64,000 nt of DNA, taken from Hydrogenophaga sp. BPS33 (GTDB lineage: Bacteria; Pseudomonadota; Gammaproteobacteria; Burkholderiales; Burkholderiaceae_C). The translations under genes were made by a program, and so were the position numbers. Positions 34,563 through 42,323 of this stretch are shown here, one piece after another (the stretch's first letter is position 1; the number at the start of each line of letters is the position of its first letter). Below the pieces are notes generated by a model, which had not been told where the DNA came from, made no database searches, and saw only the letters and a program-made list of their open reading frames with translations. The stretch covers positions 5,270,001-5,334,000 of the forward strand of contig NZ_CP044549.1 in the NCBI RefSeq assembly GCF_009859475.1, in the 5' to 3' direction.

Positions 34563-35558
34563 ATGACATACCTTCCCGCTCCCCGCCGGCGCACCCTGTT
34601 GCGCGCCGGTGTCCTGGCCGCGGCCACCTTCTGCGCCGGCACCGCGCTGGCACAGGCCACCTACCCTTCGCGCCCGATCACCATGCTGCTGCCCCTGGCC
34701 GCCGGCAGCGCGGGCGACGTGGCGCTGCGCGTGGTGGCGCAGAAGATGTCGGAGAACATGAAGCAGAGCATCGTGATCGAGAACCTTCCCGGTGTCTCAG
34801 GCCTGCTCGGTACCGAGCGCGTGGTGCGCGCCGCGCCAGACGGCTACCTGATCGGCGGCATCGGCGACAGCGTGCTCAACTTCGCCGCCAACCTCGCGCC
34901 GAAGATGAATTTCGACCCCATCCACGACCTGGATCCGATCGCGCTGGTGGCCACCATCCCGTGGACGATCGCGGTGAACCCGGGCTTCGGCACCAAGACC
35001 CTGGGCGAGTTCATCGCCAAGGCCAAGGCCGCACCCCACAAAATCGACTACGCCTCCACCGGCAGTGGCAGCGCGTCGCACATCGGCATGGAGATGCTGG
35101 CCGCTCGCACCGGCATCGCGCTCACGCACATTCCCTACAAGGGCGCGACACCGGGCGTGACCGACGTGGTGGGTGGCCAAGTGCCGGCGGTGTTCTCCGC
35201 GGTGTCCGTGGTGTTGCCCCACGTGAAGAGCGGCAAGCTGCTGGCGCTGGGCATTCCCGCCGACCAACGTTCCGCGCTGCTGCCCGAAACGCCGACCTTC
35301 GCCGAAGCGGGCGTGCCCAACTTCAGCTTCGTCACCTGGGTCTCGCTGTTCGCGCCCAAGGGAACGCCCAAGGCCATCGTCGACAAGCTCAACGCCGAAA
35401 CGGTGAAGGCCGTGGCCGACCCCGCCGTGCGCGAGAAGCTGCTGTCGCTGGGCCTGGAGCCGCAGACCTCGACGCCGGAGCAACTGGGGCAGATGGTCCG
35501 CAGCGGACATGCGCGCGTGGCGAAGATCGTCCAAGACGCGAACATCAAGATCGACTGA
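34563..35558 (+). CDS. Bug-family (TctC) receptor 2 of monooxygenase island
   Basis: This 331-residue receptor begins MTYLPAPRRRTLLRAGVLAA, with a signal ending at ALAQA, followed by YPSRPITMLLPLAAGSAGDVALRVVAQKMSENM. Family segments VIENLPGVSGLLGTERVVRA, LTHIPYKGATPGVTDVVGGQ and LPETPTFAEAGVPNFSF are clear. GGAGA precedes the ATG. It shares the QKMSENM helix with the receptor at 28994-29959. The downstream PRISE gene starts seven bases after its stop. Confidence 0.92.
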   Translation: MTYLPAPRRRTLLRAGVLAAATFCAGTALAQATYPSRPITMLLPLAAGSAGDVALRVVAQKMSENMKQSIVIENLPGVSGLLGTERVVRAAPDGYLIGGIGDSVLNFAANLAPKMNFDPIHDLDPIALVATIPWTIAVNPGFGTKTLGEFIAKAKAAPHKIDYASTGSGSASHIGMEMLAARTGIALTHIPYKGATPGVTDVVGGQVPAVFSAVSVVLPHVKSGKLLALGIPADQRSALLPETPTFAEAGVPNFSFVTWVSLFAPKGTPKAIVDKLNAETVKAVADPAVREKLLSLGLEPQTSTPEQLGQMVRSGHARVAKIVQDANIKID

Positions 35559-35564
35559 GCGGCC

Positions 35565-36647
35565 ATGACCCGCAAGACCCTTCTCGTTGCCGGCGCCACC
35601 GGCATCGTGGGCGCGGCCGCGCTCGAGCACTTCAGCGCCCAGGGCGACTGGGACGTGGTCGCGCTCTCGCGCCGCGCGATTCCCCCTGCGCCACGCGTGC
35701 GCCACGTGGCCCTGGACCTGACCGATGCCACCGCGTGTCAGCGCAGCGCCGGCGCATTCGAAGGCGTAACCCATCTGCTCTACACCGCGCTCTACGAAAA
35801 GCCCGACCTGGTCGCCGGTTGGCGCGACGCGCAACAGATGGAAGTCAACCTCGCCATGCTGCGCCATCTGCTCGACGCGCTGGCCCTGGGCGCGCCGCAG
35901 TTGCGCCACATCGGCATCCTGCAAGGCACCAAGGCCTATGGCCTGCACCACACCCAGGTGCCGGTGCCGGCCAAGGAGCGTTGGCCCCGCGCGCCGCACG
36001 ATGTCTTCTACTGGCACCAGGAAGACCTGTTGCGCGAACGCCAGGCCGGCGCCGCCTGGACCTTCACCGTGCTGCGGCCGCAGATCATCCTGGGCCATGC
36101 GGTGTCCAGCCCGATGAACGTCATCGGTGCCATCGGTGCGTACGCCAGCATCCAGCGCGAGCTGGGACGCCCGCTGTGCTTCCCGGGTGGCGGACGCTAC
36201 GTGCACGCCGGCAGCGACAGCCGCCTGATCGCGCGCGCCGCGGAATTCGCCGCCACGCACGCCGTTGCCGCCAACGAGACCTACAACGTCGTCAATGGCG
36301 ACATGCTGGTCTGGCAGGACGTGTGGCCCGCCATCGCCGCGCACTTCGGCATGGCGGTCGGCGAGCCCACGCCGCTGCGCCTGGCCGAGGAGATGCCCAG
36401 GCACGAAGCGACCTGGCAGCGCTTGGTGCAGCACCACGACCTGCAACCGCTCACGCTGGCGCAGTTGCTGGGCAGCTCCTGGCAATTCACCGACCGCACT
36501 TTCGGCCACGGGCTGGAAACACCGCTGGACCGGATCGTGAGCCCGATCAAGCTGTACCAGGCGGGGTTCAACGGCTGCGAAGACACCGAGGACGCCCTGA
36601 TCCACTGGCTCGCGCGCATGCAGCAATCGCGCCTGCTGCCTGCCTGA
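35565..36647 (+). CDS. PRISE-type short-chain dehydrogenase/reductase 1
   Basis: This 360-residue NAD(P)-binding protein has LLVAGATGIVGAAALEHFS at the N-terminus. The PRISE motifs are present: LQGTKAYGLHH, with the catalytic Lys, and DVFYWHQEDLLRER, with the catalytic Tyr; then FTVLRPQIILGHAVSSPMNVI, ETYNVVNGD and a C-terminal SPIKLYQAGF. PRISE enzymes (progesterone 5-beta-reductase and iridoid synthase-like) reduce the double bond of enones or enals. A close paralogue lies at 39059-40150. Both sit beside the monooxygenase, suggesting an enone intermediate. Confidence 0.9.
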   Translation: MTRKTLLVAGATGIVGAAALEHFSAQGDWDVVALSRRAIPPAPRVRHVALDLTDATACQRSAGAFEGVTHLLYTALYEKPDLVAGWRDAQQMEVNLAMLRHLLDALALGAPQLRHIGILQGTKAYGLHHTQVPVPAKERWPRAPHDVFYWHQEDLLRERQAGAAWTFTVLRPQIILGHAVSSPMNVIGAIGAYASIQRELGRPLCFPGGGRYVHAGSDSRLIARAAEFAATHAVAANETYNVVNGDMLVWQDVWPAIAAHFGMAVGEPTPLRLAEEMPRHEATWQRLVQHHDLQPLTLAQLLGSSWQFTDRTFGHGLETPLDRIVSPIKLYQAGFNGCEDTEDALIHWLARMQQSRLLPA

Positions 36648-36689
36648 GCCGCGGCACGTTCACACCCACCCATTGGAAGGAGACATGGC

Positions 36690-37133
36690 ATGACACACCC
36701 CTCGAAAGACATCAGCGACATGACCGGGGCGCACGCCGCCGGCGTGGACGTGCTGCACCAACTCGGCTGGCCCATCGACAGCGGCTTCGCCGACATGGAC
36801 CCGGAGTTCTGGCGCTTCACCACCGGCCACCTGTTCGGGCAGGTATGGGCACGCCCAGGCCTGAGCCTGCGCGACCGGGCCCTGGTCACGCTCGCCGTGC
36901 TGCTCGCGGTGGACGCGGACCGCGGCTCGATGAACCACATCCGCCATGCGCACAACCTGGGCATCACCGAAGAGGAAATGCGAGAGCTGATCATTCAGGT
37001 CGGTTTCTACGCCGGCTGGCCCAAAGGCGCCCATGCCATGGCGCGCTTCAGCGCCATCCTCAACGAACCGGGCAGTGGGTGGGCTGCCAAGGCCGCAGCG
37101 GCCAAGGCCAGCCACACCGCAGAGCAGGCATGA
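36690..37133 (+). CDS. Carboxymuconolactone decarboxylase-family protein, single domain
   Basis: This 147-residue protein has DRALVTLAVLLAVDADRGSMNHIRHAHNLGITEEEMRELIIQVGFYAGWPKGAHAM, the full signature of gamma-carboxymuconolactone decarboxylase-like helical proteins. It lacks the AhpD CxxC pair. Such proteins decarboxylate or isomerise lactones in aromatic or terpene breakdown. GGAGA lies eight bases before the first ATG (MTHPSK). Its stop overlaps the next Bug gene by four bases. Confidence 0.9.
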   Translation: MTHPSKDISDMTGAHAAGVDVLHQLGWPIDSGFADMDPEFWRFTTGHLFGQVWARPGLSLRDRALVTLAVLLAVDADRGSMNHIRHAHNLGITEEEMRELIIQVGFYAGWPKGAHAMARFSAILNEPGSGWAAKAAAAKASHTAEQA

Positions 37134-37165
37134 ACCCCATGACCCCCATGAACCCCATGAACACC
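37130..37165 (+). repeat. Four tandem 9-bp units, each beginning with ATG, at the start of Bug receptor 3
   Basis: ATGAACCCC, ATGACCCCC, ATGAACCCC, ATGAACACC. The copies supply four alternative in-frame start codons. Gain or loss of a unit would keep the frame and the signal peptide. Confidence 0.85.
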
Positions 37166-38143
37166 CTCACGCGCCGCTCGCTCCAGTGCATCGGCCTGGC
37201 CAGTCTGCTCGCGGCAGTCCTGCCCGGCCATGCGCAAACCACCGCCTGGCCCAGCCGCCCCATCAACGTCACCGTGGGATTGCAAGCCGGCACGGGCTCG
37301 GACGTGGCCGTGCGCAACGTGGCCGAGAAAGTCGCCGCCGCGCTGGGCCAGCCGCTGGTGATCGGCAACCTGCCCGGTGCCGCCGGCCTGCTCGCGGCGC
37401 AGCAGGGCATCAAGGCCACGCCCGACGGCTACAACCTCGTCGCGCTGAGCGGCGCGGCCGTGACCACGCTGCCCCATATGCAGAAAGGCACCAGCTTCAA
37501 CCCGGTGCGCGACCTGGTTCCCATCGCCATGATCGTGTCCTTCCCCAGCGTGATCAGCGTCAACCGCAGCGTGCCCGCCCAGACCTTCCAGGAATTCGTG
37601 GCGCTGGCCCGGAAGAACCCGGGCAAATACACCTATGCCTCCGGCGGCAATGGCAGCGTGCAGCACACCGCCATGGAACAGCTCATGGCCATGACCGGCA
37701 TGAAGCTGCTGCACGTGCCCTACAAAGGCATGGCCCAGGCCACCAGCGACCTGGTCGCCGGACAAGTGGACACTGCGATCCAGGGCGTGGTGGCGGTCAT
37801 TCCGTTCACCAAGACCGGTCAGGTGCGGCCATTGGCCTGGACCGGCGCGAACCGAAACCCGCTGTACCCCGATCTGCCCACGCTGCACGAAGCCGGCGTG
37901 ACGGGCTACAACTTCCAGTCGTGGACCGCCTTGTTCGGTCCTCCCGGCACGCCCAGGGAGGTGGTCGCGCGCCTGAATGCCGAGATCCGCAAGGCGGTCG
38001 CTGCGCCCGATCTGCGCGAACGCTGGCTGCCCAATGGCATGGAGTCGATGGACCTCGACCCGGCGCAGATGGCCAAGCTGATCCGCGAAGAAAACGAACA
38101 GATGGCCAAGCTCGTGCGCGAGGTGGGCATTCAGGCCGACTGA
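37130..38143 (+). CDS. Bug-family (TctC) receptor 3 of monooxygenase island
   Basis: This receptor of up to 337 residues starts at any of four in-frame ATGs in a tandem MNPMTPMNPMN stretch. The signal MNTLTRRSLQCIGLASLLAAVLPGHAQ has a TRRSL twin-arginine-like motif. The mature part has WPSRPINVTVGLQAGTGSDVAVRNVAEKV, VIGNLPGAAGLLAAQQGIKA, LHVPYKGMAQATSDLVAGQ and YPDLPTLHEAGVTGYNF. It is the last gene of the plus-strand operon, ending 17 bases from a convergent gene. Confidence 0.9.
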   Translation: MNPMTPMNPMNTLTRRSLQCIGLASLLAAVLPGHAQTTAWPSRPINVTVGLQAGTGSDVAVRNVAEKVAAALGQPLVIGNLPGAAGLLAAQQGIKATPDGYNLVALSGAAVTTLPHMQKGTSFNPVRDLVPIAMIVSFPSVISVNRSVPAQTFQEFVALARKNPGKYTYASGGNGSVQHTAMEQLMAMTGMKLLHVPYKGMAQATSDLVAGQVDTAIQGVVAVIPFTKTGQVRPLAWTGANRNPLYPDLPTLHEAGVTGYNFQSWTALFGPPGTPREVVARLNAEIRKAVAAPDLRERWLPNGMESMDLDPAQMAKLIREENEQMAKLVREVGIQAD

Positions 38144-38159
38144 GCGCGCTGCGACCGCC

Positions 38160-38906
38160 TCACGCCGAAGACCAGATGCGCGCGCCGATGAAGGGCGACC
38201 CCGGCGCGTGCACGCTGGCGCGCGTGATCTTGTGGGTCCAGTGCGCGGGGTCGAGCGCGAGCGACTCGTGTCCTTGCTCGAAGTGCTGGAGCCGCATCGG
38301 CAAGGATTCGAACTCGTAGAGGATGCCATGCCGCGCCCAGCCCGCCACGGCCGTGAGCTTGCGGGTGCGCACACAGCCCGTCATCTTCGCCATGGAAGGC
38401 AGCCGGTACTGGGCGTACCACCGGATCAGATCGAACTCGGCGTCGACCGAGCGCGCGCGCAGCGTGCCCATCTGGATCGCGGGTGCGGGGCCGGCCCGGC
38501 CGTCGGCGCTCGGCAGCGCGGGGCCATCCACGCGCGCCTCCTCCGAGAAGGCCACGGTGCGCACACCGCGGCGCAGAGCGAGCATGTCCCGCGCGGGCAC
38601 CGCCACGTCGTCGAAGAAGGGGTTGAAAAAGGTGTGCACCGTGGGTGCACCGATCAGCAGCACGTACTGCGATCCCTGGCCAACCTCGTCCTGCGCGGCA
38701 TGGCTCACCACGTTCTGCTTGATGTCGTTCATCTGCGCACCGCCGCCCTCGTAACGGTAGTGCGCGACCCAGGCGTGGGCCGGCTGGCGCGCGAGATGGG
38801 GCAGGTACTCGCCGTGCGCCCAGTCCAGGTAGCGGTCGCGGTCCTTCTCGTCGAGGTCGTACCAGGTGGCCCAGATGGCGCGGTCTTGTGCGGGGATCGA
38901 TGTCAC
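38160..38906 (-). CDS. Unknown protein, barrel-like, with WYDLDEKDRDRYLDWAHGEYLPHL motif
   Basis: This protein of about 248 residues is soluble. Its N-terminal AIWATWYDLDEKDRDRYLDW and HGEYLPHLARQP parallel ALWNGIAREDDRAEYEHWHTFEHVP of the product of 9322-10053, so both probably share a dimeric alpha/beta-barrel fold. Function unknown. The GTG at 38906 is favoured because a copy of the island motif lies at 38969-38988 and would otherwise fall inside the gene; ATG 38957 is an alternative. It converges on the Bug receptor gene and diverges from the second PRISE gene. Confidence 0.72.
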   Translation of the reverse strand: MTSIPAQDRAIWATWYDLDEKDRDRYLDWAHGEYLPHLARQPAHAWVAHYRYEGGGAQMNDIKQNVVSHAAQDEVGQGSQYVLLIGAPTVHTFFNPFFDDVAVPARDMLALRRGVRTVAFSEEARVDGPALPSADGRAGPAPAIQMGTLRARSVDAEFDLIRWYAQYRLPSMAKMTGCVRTRKLTAVAGWARHGILYEFESLPMRLQHFEQGHESLALDPAHWTHKITRASVHAPGSPFIGARIWSSA

Positions 38907-38968
38907 GTCTTGCCCATCAAAATGTTCTCGGTCGTTGCGGCGCAGCTTAGCGGGCATGGCGCCTGCGC

Positions 38969-38988
38969 ACCAATCATCTTGAATGATC
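38969..38988 (-). promoter_or_regulatory. Island motif, site D (weaker), before the barrel-like gene
   Basis: GATCATTCAAGATGATTGGT on the minus strand, 14 of 20 bases identical to site A, including GATCA and CAAGAT. It is oriented toward the gene starting at 38906, 63 bases away. The half-sites also form ATCAT-cttga-ATGAT, a dyad. Confidence 0.5.
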
Positions 38989-38993
38989 CCCGC

Positions 38994-39013
38994 CATCAGC
39001 CAAGATCATTTCC
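38994..39013 (+). promoter_or_regulatory. Island motif, site C, before the second PRISE gene
   Basis: CATCAGCCAAGATCATTTCC, 45 bases before the start of the gene at 39059. It is 17 of 20 identical to site A and 15 of 20 to site B, and lies on the strand pointing at its gene. Confidence 0.65.
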
Positions 39014-39058
39014 GAACGGGGCGCTGCCACGTTAGCGTAGCGGCCTACCCGATACACC

Positions 39059-40150
39059 ATGAAACCCAACACCCTCCTCATCGCGGGCGCCACCGGCATC
39101 GTCGGCCACGCCGCCATCGAACACTTCAGCGCCCTGCCCGACTGGAACGTGGTCACCCTCTCGCGCCGCGCCCCACCGGCGCGCGAAGGCGTGCGCCACC
39201 TGAGCGCCGATCTGACGGACGCCGCGGCGTGCCAGCAGGCCGTGGCCCTCGCGCCGGACATCACGCATGTGCTGTACGCGGCGCTGTACGAAAAGCCGCA
39301 GTTGCTCGCCGGCTGGACCGACCCCGAGCAGATCGAGGTCAACCGGTCCATGTTGCGCCACCTGCTCGATGCGCTGGCCCTGCACGCGCCCGGTCTGCGC
39401 CACGTCGCGCTGCTGCAAGGTACCAAGGCCTATGGCTCGCACGTGGGGCGCGTGCCCGTGCCCGCCAAGGAGCGCTGGCCGCGCCTGCCCCACCCGATCT
39501 TCTACTGGCAGCAGGAAGACCTGTTGCGCGAGCGTCAGCGCCACGCCGATTGGTCTTTCACCATCCTGCGCCCGCAGATCGTGCTGGGCTATGCGCAGGC
39601 CAGTCCCATGAACGTGATCGCCGCGATCGGCGCCTACGCGGCCATTCAGCAGGAGCGGGGACTTCCGCTGTCCTTTCCCGGGGGCGGGCGCTATGTGAAC
39701 GCCTGCAGCGACAGCCGCCTCATCGCCCGCGCCGTGGAATGGGCAGGCCAGCACCCGAACGCCGCCAACGAGACCTTCAACGTCGTCAACGGCGACGTGC
39801 TGGTATGGCAAGACATCTGGCCCTCTATTGCCACACACCTGGGCATGCCCGTCGGCGAAGACGCCCCACTGGAACTGGCGCGGGACATGCCCCGGCACGA
39901 AGACGTCTGGAGCCGCATCGTGCAACGCCATGGCCTGCAGCCCACGACGCTGGCCGGCCTGGTCGGCAGTTCCTGGCAGTTCGCCGATCGCAACCTGGCC
40001 TATGGACAGGCCACGCCGGACGACCGCATCGTCAGCCCGATCAAGCTGCGTCAGGCCGGGTTCGCGGATTGCATCGACACCGAAGATGCCGTTCTGTACT
40101 GGCTCGACCGCATGCGCAAAGCCCGCCTGCTGCCGCCAGGGCCAGCCTGA
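39059..40150 (+). CDS. PRISE-type short-chain dehydrogenase/reductase 2
   Basis: This 363-residue protein is a clear paralogue of the product of 35565-36647, with LLIAGATGIVGHAAIEHFS, LQGTKAYGSHVGRVPVPAKERWPR, IFYWQQEDLLRERQ, FTILRPQIVLGYAQASPMNVI, ETFNVVNGDVLVWQD and SPIKLRQAGF. Catalytic Lys and Tyr are retained, so both copies are probably active. The duplication may give different enone substrates. There is no good Shine-Dalgarno sequence. Site C of the island motif lies upstream. The gene ends the catabolic island; the RNase II gene follows after 66 bases. Confidence 0.9.
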   Translation: MKPNTLLIAGATGIVGHAAIEHFSALPDWNVVTLSRRAPPAREGVRHLSADLTDAAACQQAVALAPDITHVLYAALYEKPQLLAGWTDPEQIEVNRSMLRHLLDALALHAPGLRHVALLQGTKAYGSHVGRVPVPAKERWPRLPHPIFYWQQEDLLRERQRHADWSFTILRPQIVLGYAQASPMNVIAAIGAYAAIQQERGLPLSFPGGGRYVNACSDSRLIARAVEWAGQHPNAANETFNVVNGDVLVWQDIWPSIATHLGMPVGEDAPLELARDMPRHEDVWSRIVQRHGLQPTTLAGLVGSSWQFADRNLAYGQATPDDRIVSPIKLRQAGFADCIDTEDAVLYWLDRMRKARLLPPGPA

Positions 40151-40203
40151 AAACAAGGCCACACGGCCGGTCGGCCCGGGCAGGCGCGCCAAACATCCCA
40201 TGG

Positions 40204-40209
40204 GACAAT
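40204..40209 (+). promoter_or_regulatory. -10-like element GACAAT seven bases before the RNase II-family start
   Basis: GACAAT, seven bases, ATG; no Shine-Dalgarno sequence and no clear -35. Fits the leaderless pattern. Confidence 0.4.
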
Positions 40210-40216
40210 CGCGCCC

Positions 40217-42286
40217 ATGCACATTCTGTTTGACGAAGCCGGCAAATTGTTGACCGGCCGCCTCCTCTCCGAGGCCGAAAGTTCTCTCCAGGTCGAGCTC
40301 GATTCGGGCAAGCGGGTCAAGGTCAAGGCCGCCAACGCCCTGCTGCGCTTCGACAAGCCCGCCCCGGGCCAGCTCATGCCCGCCGCCACCGCCCTGGCCG
40401 AGAGCATGGAACTGGAACTGGCCTACGAATTCGCCCCCGAAGACGAATTCGGCTTCGCCGACCTGGCGCACGAGTATTTCAGCGACAACGCCACCACCAC
40501 CGAGCAGGTGGCTGCGCTGATCTGCCTGCAGGGCGCGCCGCACTACTTCCGCCGCGCCGGCAAGGGCCGCTACAAGAAGGCCCCGCCCGACGTCCTGGCC
40601 CAGGCACTGGCCGCTATGGAGAAGAAGAAGCAGGTGCAGGCGCAGATCGAGGCCTGGGCCGCCGAACTCGCCGCCGGCACCTGCCCCGAGCCGGTGCGCC
40701 AGCAGCTCTACAAGATTCTCTTCCGGCCGGACAAGAACGCGCCCGAATACAAGGCTGTGGTCGAGGCCGCACGCACCAGCCAGACCGCGCCGCTCGACCT
40801 GCTGCAAAACGCCGGTGCGATCCACAACGCCTACCAGTTCCACTGGCAGCGCTTCCTGTTCGACCAGTTCCCCAAGGGCACGGGCTTCCCGCCGCTGCAG
40901 GCCCCGGTGATCGCCGACGAGCTGCCCCTGGCTCCGGTGCAGGCGTTTTCCATCGACGACTCCGCCACCACCGAGATCGACGACGCGCTCTCCCTGCAGG
41001 GCCTGGGGCAAGGCAGCGTCACGCTGGGCATCCACATCGCCGCACCCGGTCTGGCGGTGTTGCCCGAAGGCGCGGTCGACCAGGTGGCGCGCCAGCGCCT
41101 GTCCACGGTCTACATGCCGGGCCACAAGGTCACCATGCTGCCCGACGACGTGGTGCAGGCCTACACGCTGATGGAAGGGCGCGACTGCCCGGCCGTGTCG
41201 CTCTACGTCACCTTCGACGAAGCCACCCTGGCCATCACCGACAGCCGCACCGCGCTGGAGCGCGTGCCGATCGCGATCAACCTGCGCCACGACCAGCTCG
41301 ACGAGGTGATCACCGAAGCCTGGCTCGACGGCACACCCGCCGCCGATGTGAAACCCGAGATCGCTGCGCTGCAACCCTCGCTGGCTTTTTTGTGGCGTTT
41401 GGCGCGCCACCTGAAAACGCAACGCGAAATCGTGCGCGGCAAGCCGGAAACCTTCAACCGCCCCGACTACACCTTCCGCCTCGAAGGTGTGGCGGGCGAC
41501 GAGCCCACCGGCGACGAGCGCGTGCTCATCACCACGCGCAAGCGCGGCGCGCCGCTGGACCTGATGGTCTCCGAGGCCATGATCCTGGCCAACAGCACTT
41601 GGGGTAACTGGCTCAACGAATGCGGCGTGCCCGGCGTCTACCGCAGCCAGGCCAGCCTGCAGCCGGGCGTGAAGGTGCGCATGGGCACCAAGGCGCAGCC
41701 GCATGCGGGCATCGGCGTCAAGAGCTATGCCTGGGCCACCTCGCCCTTGCGGCGCTACGTGGACCTGGTCAACCAGTGGCAGATCATCGCCTGCGCGCGC
41801 CACGGCAAGACCGCCGCGCTAGCCGCGCCGTTCAAGCCCAAGGACGCCAACCTGTTCGGCGTCATCGGCGCGTTCGACGCTGCCTACAGCGCCTACAACG
41901 GCTTCCAGAACGGCATGGAGCGCTACTGGACGCTGCGCTACCTGCGCCAGGAAGGCATCACCGAACTCACCGCCACGCTGATCAAGGACAACCTGGTGCG
42001 CGCCGACACCCTGCCGCTGGTGCTGCCGGTACTGGGCGCCGAAGGCCTGCCGCGCGGCGCGCACCTGCGCGTGAAGCTGGGCGAGATCGACGACATCACG
42101 CTCGACCTCCATGGCACGGTCACCGAGCGGCTGGACCTGGCCCTCGAAAACGCCGATGCCACCGAGGAAGGGGACACCGAAGACGAGGACCTGGGCGCGC
42201 CCTTGGCCCTGGCCATCGACGTCGACGAGCCGCAGGGCGAAGCCACCGCCCAGGCGGCCCAGACGCCCGATCCGGCAGGGGTCTGA
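40217..42286 (+). CDS. RNase II/R-family 3'-5' exoribonuclease
   Basis: This 689-residue exonuclease degrades RNA from the 3' end. The catalytic RNB domain begins near AFSIDDSATTEIDDALSLQ, holding the aspartates that bind magnesium, and continues through TVYMPGHKVTMLPDD and APLDLMVSEAMILANSTWGNWL to YAWATSPLRRYVDLVNQWQ. The length lies between E. coli RNase II (644) and RNase R (813). The N-terminal cold-shock-like part is short and the tail after residue 640 is acidic, so it is a VacB/RNase II-type enzyme rather than a full RNase R. Confidence 0.92.
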   Translation: MHILFDEAGKLLTGRLLSEAESSLQVELDSGKRVKVKAANALLRFDKPAPGQLMPAATALAESMELELAYEFAPEDEFGFADLAHEYFSDNATTTEQVAALICLQGAPHYFRRAGKGRYKKAPPDVLAQALAAMEKKKQVQAQIEAWAAELAAGTCPEPVRQQLYKILFRPDKNAPEYKAVVEAARTSQTAPLDLLQNAGAIHNAYQFHWQRFLFDQFPKGTGFPPLQAPVIADELPLAPVQAFSIDDSATTEIDDALSLQGLGQGSVTLGIHIAAPGLAVLPEGAVDQVARQRLSTVYMPGHKVTMLPDDVVQAYTLMEGRDCPAVSLYVTFDEATLAITDSRTALERVPIAINLRHDQLDEVITEAWLDGTPAADVKPEIAALQPSLAFLWRLARHLKTQREIVRGKPETFNRPDYTFRLEGVAGDEPTGDERVLITTRKRGAPLDLMVSEAMILANSTWGNWLNECGVPGVYRSQASLQPGVKVRMGTKAQPHAGIGVKSYAWATSPLRRYVDLVNQWQIIACARHGKTAALAAPFKPKDANLFGVIGAFDAAYSAYNGFQNGMERYWTLRYLRQEGITELTATLIKDNLVRADTLPLVLPVLGAEGLPRGAHLRVKLGEIDDITLDLHGTVTERLDLALENADATEEGDTEDEDLGAPLALAIDVDEPQGEATAQAAQTPDPAGV

Positions 42287-42308
42287 AGCGAGGCCGGCGG
42301 CCAGCACG

Positions 42309-42314
42309 GATAAT
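42309..42314 (+). promoter_or_regulatory. -10-like element GATAAT nine bases before the TonB-like start
   Basis: GATAAT-GCCCGCCTG-ATG. No Shine-Dalgarno sequence. The predicted 5' UTR is two to three bases. Confidence 0.4.
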
Positions 42315-42323
42315 GCCCGCCTG

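Noticed and set aside
34961..38143. Open frame of about 1060 codons linking the second and third Bug genes
   Set aside because: It is the frame of Bug receptor 3 extended upstream through other frames of the PRISE and CMD genes, which have strong family motifs in their own frame.
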